Notes under the pieces: model-generated
The model's input: only the letters and a program-made list of their open reading frames with translations
Databases searched by the model: none
Told to the model about the DNA's origin: nothing
From: Pseudocercospora fijiensis CIRAD86
Taxonomy: Eukaryota; Ascomycota; Dothideomycetes; Mycosphaerellales; Mycosphaerellaceae
Direction of reading: 5' to 3'
Assembly (NCBI RefSeq): GCF_000340215.1
Contig: NW_006921544.1
Location: forward strand, 278,599 to 342,598
Length of the DNA: 64,000 bases
Program-made: the position numbers and the translations under genes
Part shown: in pieces, positions 21,075 through 32,769 of the stretch
How the letters are laid out: every line of letters begins with the position of its first letter
How positions within the stretch are numbered: position 1 is the stretch's first letter

Positions 21075-21840
21075 TCAGCCGAGCCATGAGAATTCGGTCC
21101 ATCTCCGGAGAGCGCGCGGGTGATATCGCTCATATACCTCGTTGCAGAATGCGTTGGCGTACTGTCCATGATCGCTGCGTTCCTTGAGCATGAGGTCGCG
21201 AATGGCTACGTCGTGATAATGGAAGGAAGAAATGGTTGCTGTCCAAATCACATAGCAGGAAAGTACCGCAAACGGAGGTTTGTGCGGCAATGCCAGAACG
21301 TCCGGGACAGCCATTCTATTCTCACTTTGGGTTCCTGGACGCAATGCGGCCAAAGTTCGATTTGCAATGTGACTATGGCGCGAGGCATCAGACGGCTTCT
21401 CTCGCCTTTCATACCAGGTGCCAGGGCCATGAGCTGCCTGAAGGCACCATGAGCACGCAAAAGCTGCCGCTCCCAAAATGTGACCAGGCGCACAGCGTGA
21501 GGAGGCTGCAACATGCCGTGCAAAGTTTTCAAGGACATCACTTCGACCAAATGACACGCCACCTCGCAGTCAATTGTCCTGGAGAGCGTGATCAGCCTTG
21601 TGTGTGTCCTGACAGCGTGGGTGGTGACCGTTGTCAATACATTGGATGCGTCTCCTGCCAACAGGCAAATTCATCTGAGGCGAGCTTGTCCATCTCCAGG
21701 CGCAGCTCCGCAGGCAGGCAGGAGAAGCCAGGTCCAGGCGTGCTTCGTGGGCGTCGTAGTGCGTTTATGGCGACAACAGTTGGAGTGTTGCTGGCCATAT
21801 CTCTGGCGATTGGCGCTGCTGTTTGTGTTGTCGGCATCAT
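21075..21840 (-). pseudogene. F-box/2EXR-like hypothetical protein relic, frameshifted
   Basis: The minus-strand frame from 21,840 begins MMPTTQTAAPIARDM and contains PGFSCLPAELRLEMDKLA near 21,730. That resembles the 'FLxLPAELRLxIY' leader that opens many fungal F-box-like/2EXR proteins. This frame stops near 21,635. The continuation appears in another phase from 21,661 (TIDCEVACHLVEVMSLKTLH) to 21,248, pointing to a frameshift near 21,650. The long plus-strand frame over the same bases, with an apparent membrane helix, is probably antisense. The leader match is from memory of the family; no alignment was run. Confidence 0.45.
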
Positions 21841-21869
21841 GATGAATTTGCGATGCCTGCCGGTGTAAA

Positions 21870-22890
21870 CTTTGGCATGCAGCCGTCGCCCAGTTGCACG
21901 ACATCCCTGTCAGTGCCGCTCACAGGCACGTCGCCGAACGTGTCAGCGCCCGTGGAAGGTGCGGGTGAACTGCAAAGTCACACGCAGGACTATCGTATCA
22001 CCGTCAATTGATAGAATCGATCCATAGAGAACATCATCGTCCGCTGTCTGAGATGGTACCATCATTCAGCCTATCTCCGTTTCAGGCCCTTGCTGTTTGG
22101 GAGCATGGGGTGGAGAAGGCCCGAGAGCCGATCGAAAGATAGAAGTCACACGTCGGAAGGTAGAAGGTAGATCGAAGTCTCGGCGCGCCTGCCCTCGTCG
22201 CTCCTCACCATTTTTCAGCAGCAGCATTACGCCCCCATTGTCCCAGTCACTCGTGCGAACATATCAGAATGCATGTCGCCTGCACGCAAGAATGCATGAT
22301 CACTTATACGCGGCGCATTGGGACTGCTTTCACGACTCGTCATCCGCGTAATCTTTGGAATGTGTCTCTTGCGTGTAAGATCGCATAGAGAGGCAGCCGG
22401 CGGACAACTCTCCTTTCCCCGGAGCGGCGTCTGCGTCTGCTTCCGTGCATGTGATAGACGTATGTGGATGGATGCGTTGCGTTTGGGATGGAAAAGAATG
22501 AGGAGTTGGAATGGCCAAGATCTGGTAGCTGCTTCTCCGTCATAGCATTCCGGCCATGCATTTTCGACCGCCAATGTTCCATGTACATCATCGCTGCACC
22601 GTCGTTCCTTGAGGGTGCATTCTGTGCGTCTGTTATGCCAGGACGTCGAGCGGCAGGCGATGGTAGAAGCACAAGGCAATGTAGGCGGGTACGGGATCCA
22701 TGGACCGTGCAACGATGCACACACCCCTCCAGGAAAAGAACCGGCAATGGAACAAGTCTCAATGGCGACTTGGAACTAAATGTCTGGGCACGACAAGACA
22801 GGAGAAGGGCATTGACGGGAGCCACAGCAACGACTGAGATGGCGAATCTCAGCCATCTGAGCTGGCTACCTGGAGAGCCTTCTGGCAGAC
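21870..22890. other. No recognised gene
   Basis: Overlapping frames of 60-165 codons occur on both strands at 22,227-22,910 without recognisable motifs. Confidence 0.35.
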
Positions 22891-22897
22891 CGACATT

Positions 22898-23048
22898 GAC
22901 GCATGGTTGATAACAGACGCCGAAGATGTGTCTTGATGTATGGGGTCAATGAGTTCTAATCTTCTTGTGGCAATGGGATTGTTCGACGAGCGGCAGATAC
23001 TGTGGGACGCATGGTTGATGACAGACGACAAAGATGTGTTTTGATATA
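22898..23048. repeat. 108-bp direct duplication
   Basis: GACGCATGGTTGATAACAGA with following GAAGATGTGT at 22,898 recurs at 23,006 as GACGCATGGTTGATGACAGA. The spacing of 108 bp is 36 codons. The minus-strand frame 22,849-23,166 reads the copies as SSASVINHAS and SLSSVINHAS. Confidence 0.7.
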
Positions 23049-23049
23049 G

Positions 23050-24380
23050 CTCCTTGTAGTACGTGACATGCGAAGAGCGATACGAAGTCACACCGACAGG
23101 CCTGCGAAGCTGCCAAAGCTGTTTGGGCAACTGGTGAGCTGCCGCGGAGTTGAACACATAAAGCAACGAGGCTTATGGAAGGGTGGACGTCATACCTCAA
23201 CGAACTCCGCCTCCAACTGTCTTTGCTTGGTCTTGAACATCTCCTTGTGCTGGTTGAACTCACCCATGCCCTAGGGGTTGAAAGTCGACGCGCCAATACA
23301 GGAATCATACCGCGTTCTCCGCCTTCTCGTTCCTATGCTCAATTCCAAAGAACTCCGATCAACGATCATCAACACTAGCTTGATGTCAAGTACACGACAG
23401 ACTGGTACAACTCTGATAATAGCGTAGCCAAACACGGTAGGCTATGCCGTGCTTTCAGTCATACAAATATGCATGTCCAGGTCTTTTATATGCGCTTTGC
23501 TGTAAAGATTGTGTCTTGAGGAAGGCGCCGCAGACACTTGCTCGCTGGTCGACATTTCTGTGCTCGTTGCGCGCGTTTCGCGGAATCTGTGCCTTGAGCG
23601 TAACGTGGAGATGGTCCAGAAAGACACTTTGCAGCTTTTCATTTTGCAAGCAGTTAAAGCTCCCAGCGTCTGCGAAAATGCACCGGTTGGGTGTTGATCC
23701 TGGACCAGCGTTGTTGGCGAGCAGCTATCAATAAGGAAATGATTTGTGTGTCCTCTTCTCGGCAACATTTCTAAAGAAGATAGAATGTCTTGCACGAAAG
23801 ACAAACTCGAAACCAGTTGTGATCGTTATACGAGGTCTCAGTGTCGCAGATCCTGAACTCATTCCAATCATCGAGGTCCGACCTGAACATATAAAGTTCC
23901 CTTAGGTTCTTGAGCTGCTCGACAATCTGCACGAGGAGGACGAAGACGGTGGCTCTTTGATCTTGGTTGAGAGACAAGTGACATTAAATCGTGACACCTG
24001 CTTCAACAGTTTATGATCCCGGCAACGTGTACGAATATCACGTTGTCTGGACCCCTATGGGCCTATCCAAACAAGTCGACTTCAACCCCTTCTTAGATGC
24101 GACTCGCAGCGAATGTCAAGCCTTCTAGCTATCTATCAATCCAATCTCTTATCGTATAGCAGGCGTGAGTCGGAAACGTATGTAGGGTGTATCATAGGAC
24201 CGACATAATCGAAGGGCGGAAAGTAAGTGCACTTCAAGCTCAAACCTTGCCCTTCTTTTCCTCGATCGTCCCTATGATATGCATCGTGTGCAACGTGGTT
24301 ATTGATGGCAATGCTACTCAGCTGTCGAGAACATCCAAGTCACCGGTGCGCTTCGTACACTTCTCGAGGTGATTACGATG
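23050..24380. other. No recognised gene
   Basis: Only short overlapping frames (up to 120 codons) without known motifs. Confidence 0.35.
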
Positions 24381-25239
24381 TTTTATTCCACGCGTTGTCC
24401 TTCCATCCAGTGAATGGATAATGAACGAGTGCTCTTAGTCAGGTGCTGGCTTATCAATGCGGAGGAGTCCTGTCTATAGTAGCTGTTGGCTCTTCTGCCT
24501 TGTGTGCTGGGTCTTTGGTAGCACAATATCACCGGGGTTGAGCTTCTGGCGCGACAAGCGTTTGTAGAACCACTCTTGATGTGCCTTGCTTGGGCGTGGT
24601 CATGCTGCTTGAGCCGCTGCATGCACTGCCTTGTGTGTGGCGAGGTGTTCAATCACCCTCCAGATTTTCTCAGGATCAAGAGGTTTCCCGTCGGATAGCC
24701 GATTTTTTTTCGTCTTCGACTGCGTTCCACATTGCGTTCAGCAGCCGTGACGACTTATCGTTTCTTCCATATCGCCCCTATCTTCTAAACGGTCTGAGGT
24801 GAAGCCTGACTCGATGTCTCCTAGTGAAAATCCTCGAATGATGTCGATGTGCATCGTACACGATTTCCATCGCCTCCTGATCCTAGTTGCTGAAAAATTC
24901 AGTCGGATGCCCTTGCTTATGGGCTTGAGTTGTGCCAGTCGCCCTTTTCTCGAAGCACCGCCGGATGGCTCTTATAGTGGCCGCTGCAGTGCCAGTCATT
25001 CGCTTCGAGCCTGTAGATGCCAGTTGGCAGGTACATGTTGCGCTGTATCAGGCACAGTGCCTGGCATTGATTGACGCTACGATGACAACCCGACTTTGAT
25101 GAGCTCTCAGAACCCCGCATTCTTCATGCACGACTGTACCTTTATCGCATGCTAGAGTGCTTGCGAGAAGCCACTCAAGTCGGCACAGATGATGTTTATG
25201 TAGGGAGACTGAAATTTTGCGCCAAATGGCTGTCACCAG

Positions 25240-25790
25240 TGCCTTAATTGGTGCTTACATTCCTAAAGAATGGAGCTGCATTCGTCCACGAGCTTTCGGA
25301 TGAGCCTGATGATGCGATTAGACTCGCGCATCCGGTCATGATAAGCATTCCCTTTCCCCCAGTAGCGATTCCGTCATTCCCATATCGGTGCCTGGGTCGG
25401 GGTCGTAGAAGATCAATTATTTCGGGTCTCCACTTGAACATGCGATACATAGAAGTGGTCACAGTTTCAGCTTCTTCATTTCGCAACGGCTAGACCTGTA
25501 CAAACTGTGAGAAGCAGTCGGCCATGACCAGTAAGTATCGATACATTCCTGGTCCACGGGGCTCAAATGGCTCCATCTGGGCGATCTCCATTACCTCGCC
25601 GGGGTGCAGTAGTGCGGGCCTGCTGAAGGACTCGGTGTGGATCGCCGAGACCTACAAGGCGCAGAAAAAGCAGCTCTGTACATAATCGTGCGGGTCTTCG
25701 AGCATTGTTGGCCGCCAAAACTGGCTGAGCAGCTTGCTGATATACTGCTTTGCTGTTGAAGCGTCCGCACTCATGACGCTTCTTCGCCAG
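25240..25790 (-). pseudogene. Gypsy integrase fragment
   Basis: The zinc-binding end is seen as FWRPTMLEDPHDYVQSCFFC near 25,700. The core follows as YRYLLVMADCFSQFVQV near 25,520 and PLRNEEAETVTTSMYRMF near 25,470, matching the 'YLLVMVDRFSKFV' and 'xxxAExVxxxL' blocks of Ty3/gypsy integrases. The frame is broken by TAGs and an indel after 25,440. A further tail near 24,590 reads KAHQEWFYKRLSRQKLNPGD, as in the C-terminal part of gypsy integrases. Confidence 0.75.
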
Positions 25791-26224
25791 GATACTCGCA
25801 ACCTTCTGTGATTGTACACACGAAAGTCACTCGTTGGAGACTGCCGCCTTTTTCCTTCTCATCGTCCAGCCCCAGCAGGTAGATGTCCTCGGCCATGCCA
25901 GCGGAGCATAGAGATGCCAGGCCCTCTGGCACACTGTGGGCGTTCTGGGTGGTAGTTGAACGGTATCTGTGTAGCTCAGGGCGCGACAAATCACGGCGGC
26001 TATTGGTGGCGTCCGTCAGGAATTGGACAGCTTGCCGCATGATAAGACGTCCTTTGCCGATGACTGCGGTGGCGACTTCAAGCTGCGCGATCTCGTTGAT
26101 GTCTCTCTTGCTGGTGCGGAGCAGTGATCCTCGAGGGGCAGCGTTCTGCAAGAACTTCAGAATGCTGGCCTCAGCCACGAATGTACTCATTTCATCTTTC
26201 CACATCTTGTTGACGTGGTTGTAG

Positions 26225-26440
26225 CGCCGATCATCTGGAAACGTATCCAGTACGCATTGTCTACATCGAACTTGGTGAAGATTCTATGCTCTAGGTAGCT
26301 GGCGTATCGATAGACTTCCTGCATAAGCTGCATTTGAAAACCTGCGTTATCCACCTACACGTAGTGGTAGTTGAGCATCAATCATAGTCTGTCCTTGCGT
26401 GACTTCTTCATCAGCACTATGCCCCATTATAAAAGTTGGT
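26225..26440 (-). pseudogene. Reverse transcriptase fragment (fingers only)
   Basis: The minus strand reads VLMKKSRKDRL near 26,405, then LEHRIFTKFDVDNAYW near 26,270. These match the order of gypsy RT motifs: VxVKKKDG, then the aspartate of the 'xFTKxDLxxAYxxI' block. The YxDD box and everything between are absent downstream. Confidence 0.65.
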
Positions 26441-26458
26441 CGTTTGCTGGTAGGTGCT

Positions 26459-27355
26459 CTAGTACATAGCATTCTTGCAATCCTCGAGTCCTTCTGCAGC
26501 AAATCTCTGGTCGACGTTCAGCCTCTGTAGCCTCCTCTCAGTCGAGAATTTGCGGGCGTGGGTAGCAGCTTCTAGATAGCTGACTGCAACGATGAGATCG
26601 ACATCAATGACCTTTGCGCGTTGAAGATGGGTATGTAGTGAATCGGATCGGCAGATGGCATTTGAAAAGCTGTGTTCGCTGTGAATGGGTTCGACTTCTG
26701 GGATGACGCGGCCTTGCGCGGGTGATAATTCTGGTGTGGCTATTGGTGTGTCTTCTCTGTATGGAAACGGCTGCGCGATGCCTGCATCGCGGAAGGCTTG
26801 GTTTCGATCTTCGCGTGGAGGGCTTCCTATAACAGATGTTGCCTGCGTGATGGACGTTTGCCTCTGAAGTCTCATTTGCTCCAAATTGTTCACTTCTTCG
26901 AGCAGGGCCATTGTGTTGGTCAGGATGTAATCTTGACCCTGATCCTGATCGCGGGTCGCTTTCGAGGCCTGCTGAGGCTGGTTCGAGTGCATGTAATAAC
27001 TTTGCACTGCTGCTGGCAGTGTCTGTCTTGATCCTGAGCCTTTTCATGTCGTGACGAGGCCGCCTTACAAATCCTTGTCGGAGTCAGAGTTGGAGTTATC
27101 ATCCTCACTGTCGGAGATCTCATTGTTGCTACTGTCGTCTCTCATCGCAGCAGCCAGGATGCGATAACTGAAGTCCTCTATGAATTGCCGAACTTCGGCA
27201 GTCTCTGATTGCTGATTATCCATTGCCGTTGCCGTCTTTGGAACTGCTCTTACTCGCTTGCTCTTTCGCAGCGGTGTAGTAATTGCTGCTGTATTCTCGC
27301 CGATCTGCAGATCGCTAAGATAAATTTGTTCCTTTGCGAATGTCGATGCGGGCAT
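26459..27355 (-). pseudogene. Gag-like region of the gypsy relic
   Basis: Two minus-strand frames, 27,355-27,065 and 27,007-26,459, are hydrophilic and Gln/Asp/Ser-rich (an acidic end near 27,080 with alternating Ser and Asp). They precede the RT fragment. Placement suggests gag; no zinc knuckle was seen. It could be unrelated host sequence. Confidence 0.4.
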
Positions 27356-27399
27356 TTACCTCGTGGAGAAACTACAACGAGAGGTTGCCCCTCTCTGAA

Positions 27400-30331
27400 G
27401 GGCATATGAATACTCATGTCTCTCGCATGACGCCCCCGACCTTGATCCAGAGCGTGAGAAAGAAGTCCAATGCCACAATTTCTCTATAAGGAACGCTGAT
27501 TCATATCCCAGGAAAGCCATACTTATTTAAGTTATGAAGCCTCGATTCTAGCGCCTGGCGGAGGTGCGGATAGATGAGCTTGATGTCGGAACCGTTGGTC
27601 TGCGGCTACGGCCTGTCAAGAATCGCTGCGGCGTGCTCGTCTTCCCTTTGGTGCCTGAGCCAAATGGATGCCGGAACGCAGACGCGTTGTCCTTGCACAG
27701 TCTGTTCTGAAAGCGGGTCATGAACGAGTGCACTGCACTGCTGATTTTATTGGCGCCAGCTGCGAAACGAGTGCTGTCCGGTTTTCTAAGCTTCTTCTTC
27801 GGTGCCCCTTGCGACTGCGGTCTGCACAGCAGAGAGGAGGTTCTGGCTGCTGTCCGCGTTGTTCGTTGGATCCTGCTTCTTCGTCTCAGTGGCATTGACG
27901 TGGGCTTGCAGTATCCGCTCGTGTGGTGCAAGATATCCAGTGCTCACAGACTGAGCTTGTGGCGCTTGGACAGCAAACACATAATTAGGATCGTATCGCT
28001 GCCCGGCCGGCTCTTCTGGTGCGGCTGGGGGTCCCCATCCAGTGCCCTCAGTGATGACTTCCAAGGACTTCTCCTTTGTTTTGGCCCACGAAAGCGCGGC
28101 TGCGAGGACAAGCGCCTGGTCTCGTCGCTCAACCGCTCGTCGCTCAACCACGGTGCCCTCTACACAAGCCAAGTCAATGGTAGCTTGACCTCGACCTGCT
28201 CTGGGAGGTTGGCTGCATCTGGAGGCGCTGAATGGAACATGGCTTTGATCGGCTTCATTGGATCTTTACGCTTGTTGACTATGCGCACGATTTCGCCTGA
28301 GTTCCTTGATCGGGCGTTGCTCTACGCCTCGCGCTGCATCTGATATCTCTTCATCAATCCTTCCTCGCGTTGTTCCTGCATCATTGGCATAGACTTACGT
28401 TGACATTATGGCTGGTGATGCAGGTGTCTCGTCTGGTGACTCTGCCATAAGGAGCGACTGCGTTGATCTTGGTATGCCGGCCGGCAAACCGCATTGTGAC
28501 TTTTGTTCTGCATTCTCGCGGAGTCTGGCTGCATGCCAGGTGCCCGTGGCGTCTGCGGAGGCTGCTGGTCATTCATGGGTGGCCGATTGATTGAGTTGTT
28601 CTGATGATAGGCATTGTTCCGCTCCCTCGCCAAGGATACAGAAAACGTGTCTGGTCCCCAGGCAATCCAATGCATGTTCACTCGGTACCCGAACGGCCTC
28701 GATTCCTGCATATCGCGCTCAAAGGATTTCCCAGCTATGCCGGTACAAGGGCGCTCCATTGACAATCTTATAGCCAGAGTGCGTTGGATCGAAGTTCGGG
28801 CATCTCTCGCGAGTACATCTCAGCGCCTCTTGGCAGTACTGTGGAAATCCAAATTGGCTCCCTGGTTGGCGTGCTGGCCGGAAGGTGTCCTGCGAAGTCG
28901 TGTACTGTCATGGTAATCGTTGCGGGGGTGGCCGATGCCGCTGCTGCTGCTGATGTGACTGCTGTGTGGAGCTATATTGCTGTCGCGGCGGAAAGTGCTG
29001 CTACTGCGGGGGTGTCATGCTAGGCGGAGGCGAGAAGACCTGCTGATATTGACAAGTCTGCAGGTTACACACATGGTGCCTGTTTGGCTGAAATGTCGAT
29101 GGCTGCGGCTGGAAGTAGACTGGAGCTTCTACATGACGCCTCACTGTCCGGTGGTGGTTGTTGCTCGCGAAGCTGAACAGACAGTGACTGTGGATTGTCG
29201 TGCTATGGTGAGCCTGGCGCATTCAGCGGAAGCTTTCTCTCGTTTCTTGCACCCCTCGTGTTCCGCAATCTCATTGCCGAGCCCGATGGCACTCTTCAGC
29301 GTTCTGCATGACTTCTGTGGGCGTGTTTGGTTGCGGTGACCAGTTCAGCAGCTTTCTCTTGTCCATCAGGCCTTGGAAGGGAGGATCAATCGCCCTTACA
29401 AGCACCGAGTTTGTGGCACCCGTGGTGCGGGAGCTGCGCAACAACCCAAGCACACGGACATGGTGTTCTTCGACAGCTTCGTTTTCACCTCATTCGATGG
29501 TTGCCAATTCGCGCATGGCGGTGCCATTGTTCTTCGGTGCTCGCGATTTGCCAGGGTACTAGGTCATAAACGCCTTCGTCACTGTAGCTTGGGCACAGAC
29601 GTCTTCTTCAATCGGACCGGACATCGCAGTACCAGTGTCCATTGCCAAGTACTCTGACATCTCTTCACCTGCTTATGAAGGAGCATGACAGCATCATGTG
29701 GAAGTCCTCAAGCCAGCTCTTCGTCGTTGAAGATACGATCTTTTGTTGCCTACTGAACCTGCTGATCCATCGTCTGCAATTATTCGAAAGCTGTAATGCC
29801 GAGAGGTCGGTGGCTGTTGGTCCGCCATCCCCATGGTGCTTGTGCTTGTGCGGGATGATCGTGTTGTTACTGAGGACTCCGAAGACGCTGGTGCAGGTCT
29901 TGGTGGTCTCTGCGGAGTAGCGATCGGTGTGCCTGTCGAGTTCTTTCATGGGCGGATGGGGAGCTGGAGCCTGCAATTTCGGTGTAGCTGGCCAACACCG
30001 TGGAACGACGGTCGCCCTCCAGGTGATAGAGGACTCGAGGGGAAGCGCTTTGTAGGGCTGTCATCCAGCTGTCCAGTCCGTGATTCTTCCTCTGGCGACC
30101 GACCACTGTCACTTTCCGACGCGGTGGCCGCAAGGCTCGTGGGAGCTTCTTCTTCGCCTTGCCCGAGAGCGGTGTATGAGGTAACCAGATCTTCTGTGTC
30201 GCTCAGATGTTTTTCGCGTCTATGCGCGTGTGCGTATGCGGTGCCACGAAGCTGAACTTCTGTGCATCCAGCGCAGCCTGCAACCACACGAGGCGAGCCT
30301 CCCGCTGCCCGGGTTTTCCCTCGTGCTCTTT
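27400..30331. other. No securely recognised gene; weak Gln-rich frames
   Basis: A minus-strand frame at 28,172-27,786 (AQSVSTGYLAPHERILQAHV near 27,930) and another at 28,765-28,406 are Gln/Arg-rich. A plus-strand frame of 207 codons overlaps at 27,720-28,343. No domain can be named. Confidence 0.3.
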
Positions 30332-30817
30332 CTATGCCTTGCGAAGGTCTTGAATGTGTTGCCCAAGTGCGAGAATGCACTCTAGGGACGTGCTGGGCGT
30401 GTCGGATCGAACGCGCTTGTATCGGAAGTCGTTGGGTTCGTGTGGTCGGCCACCGTGGGCAATGCTAGATCTCTGTGCTGACTGAGTACTGTTATGCTGT
30501 AGACTGCTGATTCTGCTGGGGATCTGATGATCACGAATAACTGAGATGTGCTGGGTAACTGAGAGTGCTCTATTCTTCGTCTGGCCTATGGTTCTGCTGA
30601 ACGCCCACAAATGCTGCAAAACTCGTACGCTCTCAAATGCACCTATGACTCCCTTTTCCTGAGCGACAACACCACCTACCTCTCTATGAGCCAAAAAACC
30701 ATAGATGTTGTGACCAAGCATTCGAGGAAGATCGAATAATCTGAAGACCGTGGTATCAGATTCTAGCGTTGGCGTTGAGGGCGCAGCGCCGATTATGCAG
30801 GTGTCCTTCAGTGACAT
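30332..30817 (-). pseudogene. Possible F-box/2EXR-like hypothetical protein
   Basis: A minus-strand frame of 161 codons starting at 30,817 contains VFRLFDLPRMLGHNIYGFLA near 30,745. It resembles the 'FRFLDLPxELRxxIYxxLL' leader of fungal F-box-like proteins. Downstream phases stay protein-like to about 29,870 but need frameshifts. Charged, helix-prone sequence follows (LECILALGQHIQDLRKA near 30,350). Assignment rests on one motif. Confidence 0.35.
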
Positions 30818-30949
30818 GATCGTGCGCCAAAGCCATCCAGGACTGCACCGGTTCTAGTTGCGTTGTTGGCGGCGACGGCGCCGGCGTCGGTGGAGGCGCG
30901 CGAGGGAGGGCGAGGCTCGCTCATCTTGAGACTTCGCTGTTGTGTAGAG

Positions 30950-31066
30950 GCGGGCTTTCAGATTGCGCGACGACCGCAGTTACGTGTCAAGCTTCAGATC
31001 GCGAGCTCGGGCTTTGAGATCGCGACAAGTGCGGGCTGTGGGCTTTCAGATCGCGACTCTGGTCAC
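30950..31066. repeat. GATCGCGA-family repeat cluster A
   Basis: Four spaced copies of a CTTTCAGATCGCGA-like core (two read AGATTGCG or GAGATCGCGAC). The same core recurs at about 32,405-32,500, 34,540-34,795 and 59,401-59,536. Confidence 0.6.
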
Positions 31067-31079
31067 GTGCACCGTTGAT

Positions 31080-32400
31080 GTTTGGAAGCTTGCTGAGCCT
31101 TGCTCGGCTTCGAGTGCCGAACTTCCCCGCGGCTCTCGAGCTCGAGCAGGCCCTTTGCCAACCAACGATCCCGTGGCTGACACTGCAGCACGGCTCTTTA
31201 CCTCTCACCAACACATCTGCGAACAAGACGGACGGCCTGATCTACGATGCCCACTACCGAGCTGTCCAACCAGACGCTGATGACAATGGCAGCAAAGAGA
31301 AGACGGTGCCTGCACGCTGTACGTACTACTCCCCCGACATGATCGCCAAAGTCGAGCCGCTGGAATCACGAATAGGCCATTGCGCGCTACAATACGACGT
31401 CTGCCGATGCTCGTAGCGATGCCGCTCCTCCTCTACCACTGCATACGCCTTTTCGGATCCAACTTTGGATGTATAAGAAAGAGAAGGAGGTCGTCAGAGC
31501 AGGTGTCAAGAACGAGGTGGTCAGAGCATGTGTCAGTGGAACATCGCAGCAGATTCCTCTTTGGCTGAACAGAAAAGGCCCAGATAGCGTGAATGAAAGA
31601 CACACAGATCCTGCAAATCGTCTCACGTTGCACCAATTTCAGACACAACCATGTCCGCTGTTCTCGACGTGGTGAAACAAGCCCTACTCCCTCGGCCGCT
31701 CTGTTGTCCTCGAAGACTTCAGTCGGCAGAAAGGCCTGCATGGAAGCCGAAATGGTATGGAAACCTGACCAGTGGTCGCCGGCCTTTGGCAGGAATGGCA
31801 CTCCGCTCATGGCACTGCGACAATAGCTCCGCTGCTCCTGCTCGCGAATTCCAGAGATGCGTGCAGCAGATGCTCATGCGCTTTCCGTGTAGAACGTCTC
31901 AGTACTCCTTCATAAAGGTCAAAGAGAGAAAGGATAATCCGAGCAAAGCCCACAGCCGCGATGTTGATACAGAATGCGCAAGTGCGTCAAACCATTACAT
32001 TGTCATCTGCCTCAAAGTCACTGCCATCTCGCGCGATACGAGCGAGTAATCAGATTTCCCAGAAGCACTGCGTGCGTGTGTTGCAGGGCATGGAGTCAAT
32101 AACAAGTGTCGCCTTGGGTCTATACAGCTTGTGCGCAGGCAGCCATTACGGCGATGGTGACTGTCCTGACTACGTTGCAGCAGGCGACACACGACACAGA
32201 GGCAACGAATCGAGATTTGAAATGCTGATTTCTCAAGAACTGGGGTGAATGGGAAGTTGTTCATTTCATTGGAGATGGACGACTGTGCCGATACATTCCT
32301 CGATGCGTTGCTGTGGATGCTGAGCCTTGTGCTTCTTTGCTGCCTGCCAATGCGTTCCATGCGAGAACAACATCCTGCTTGATGTTCCTATGCGTCTGGC
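31080..32400. other. No recognised gene
   Basis: Minus-strand frames at 31,810-31,433 and 32,360-31,995 and plus-strand frames overlap. A 27-bp-spaced duplication of GTCAGAGCANGTGTCA lies at about 31,495-31,535. No known motif. Confidence 0.3.
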
Positions 32401-32404
32401 CACC

Positions 32405-32500
32405 TTTGGATCGCACCCTCGCGATCCCAACGGAAAGAGCGTAGCTTCAGATCGCATGGGTGACTTCGGATCGCATTTTCGCGATCCCAAACGGAAAATT
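32405..32500. repeat. GATCGCGA-family repeat cluster B (inverted pairs)
   Basis: Two copies of GGATCGCANNNTCGCGATCC-type inverted pairs, about 60 bp apart, with an AGATCGCA between them. Confidence 0.6.
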
Positions 32501-32769
32501 CCAGAATAGGCGATTTCGAGCGTGGAACTCAAGCGTCAAGCATTCATCGCCTTCCCCGATTTGCAGGCAGCTGAACTTGGATGCATCTCGAACATACGCC
32601 TGAAAGCGAGGTCTGCAGGTCCCGGCCGACCTTGCCTTGCTCATCGGATTTTGGGTGATATTGGAGTATCGCGCGTTGCCTGTGGTCATGAAAATTATGC
32701 GAATATGCACCAAACGGTGAGCTTTGCAGTGTTCGTAAGCTATCTATAGCATCCTTGATCCAATGGTGA

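Larger units (their letters stand above)
24383..27360 (-). mobile_element. Ty3/gypsy LTR-retrotransposon relic
   Basis: Fragments of a gag-pol polyprotein occur in order on the minus strand: a gag-like part (27,355-26,459), the front of a reverse transcriptase (26,440-26,225), an RNase H/integrase linker, an integrase (25,790-25,240) and an integrase C-terminal tail near 24,600. The RT stops after its first aspartate motif and runs straight into the linker, so the RT palm and RNase H seem deleted. Several frameshifts are needed to follow it. Base composition is normal, unlike the RIP blocks, so it decayed by another route or is old. No LTR pair was identified. Confidence 0.7.

Noticed and set aside
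21236..21868. 210-codon plus-strand frame with an apparent C-terminal membrane helix
   Set aside because: The minus strand of the same bases carries the LPAELRLEM leader. The hydrophobic stretch is best explained as antisense of an Ala/Thr-rich segment.
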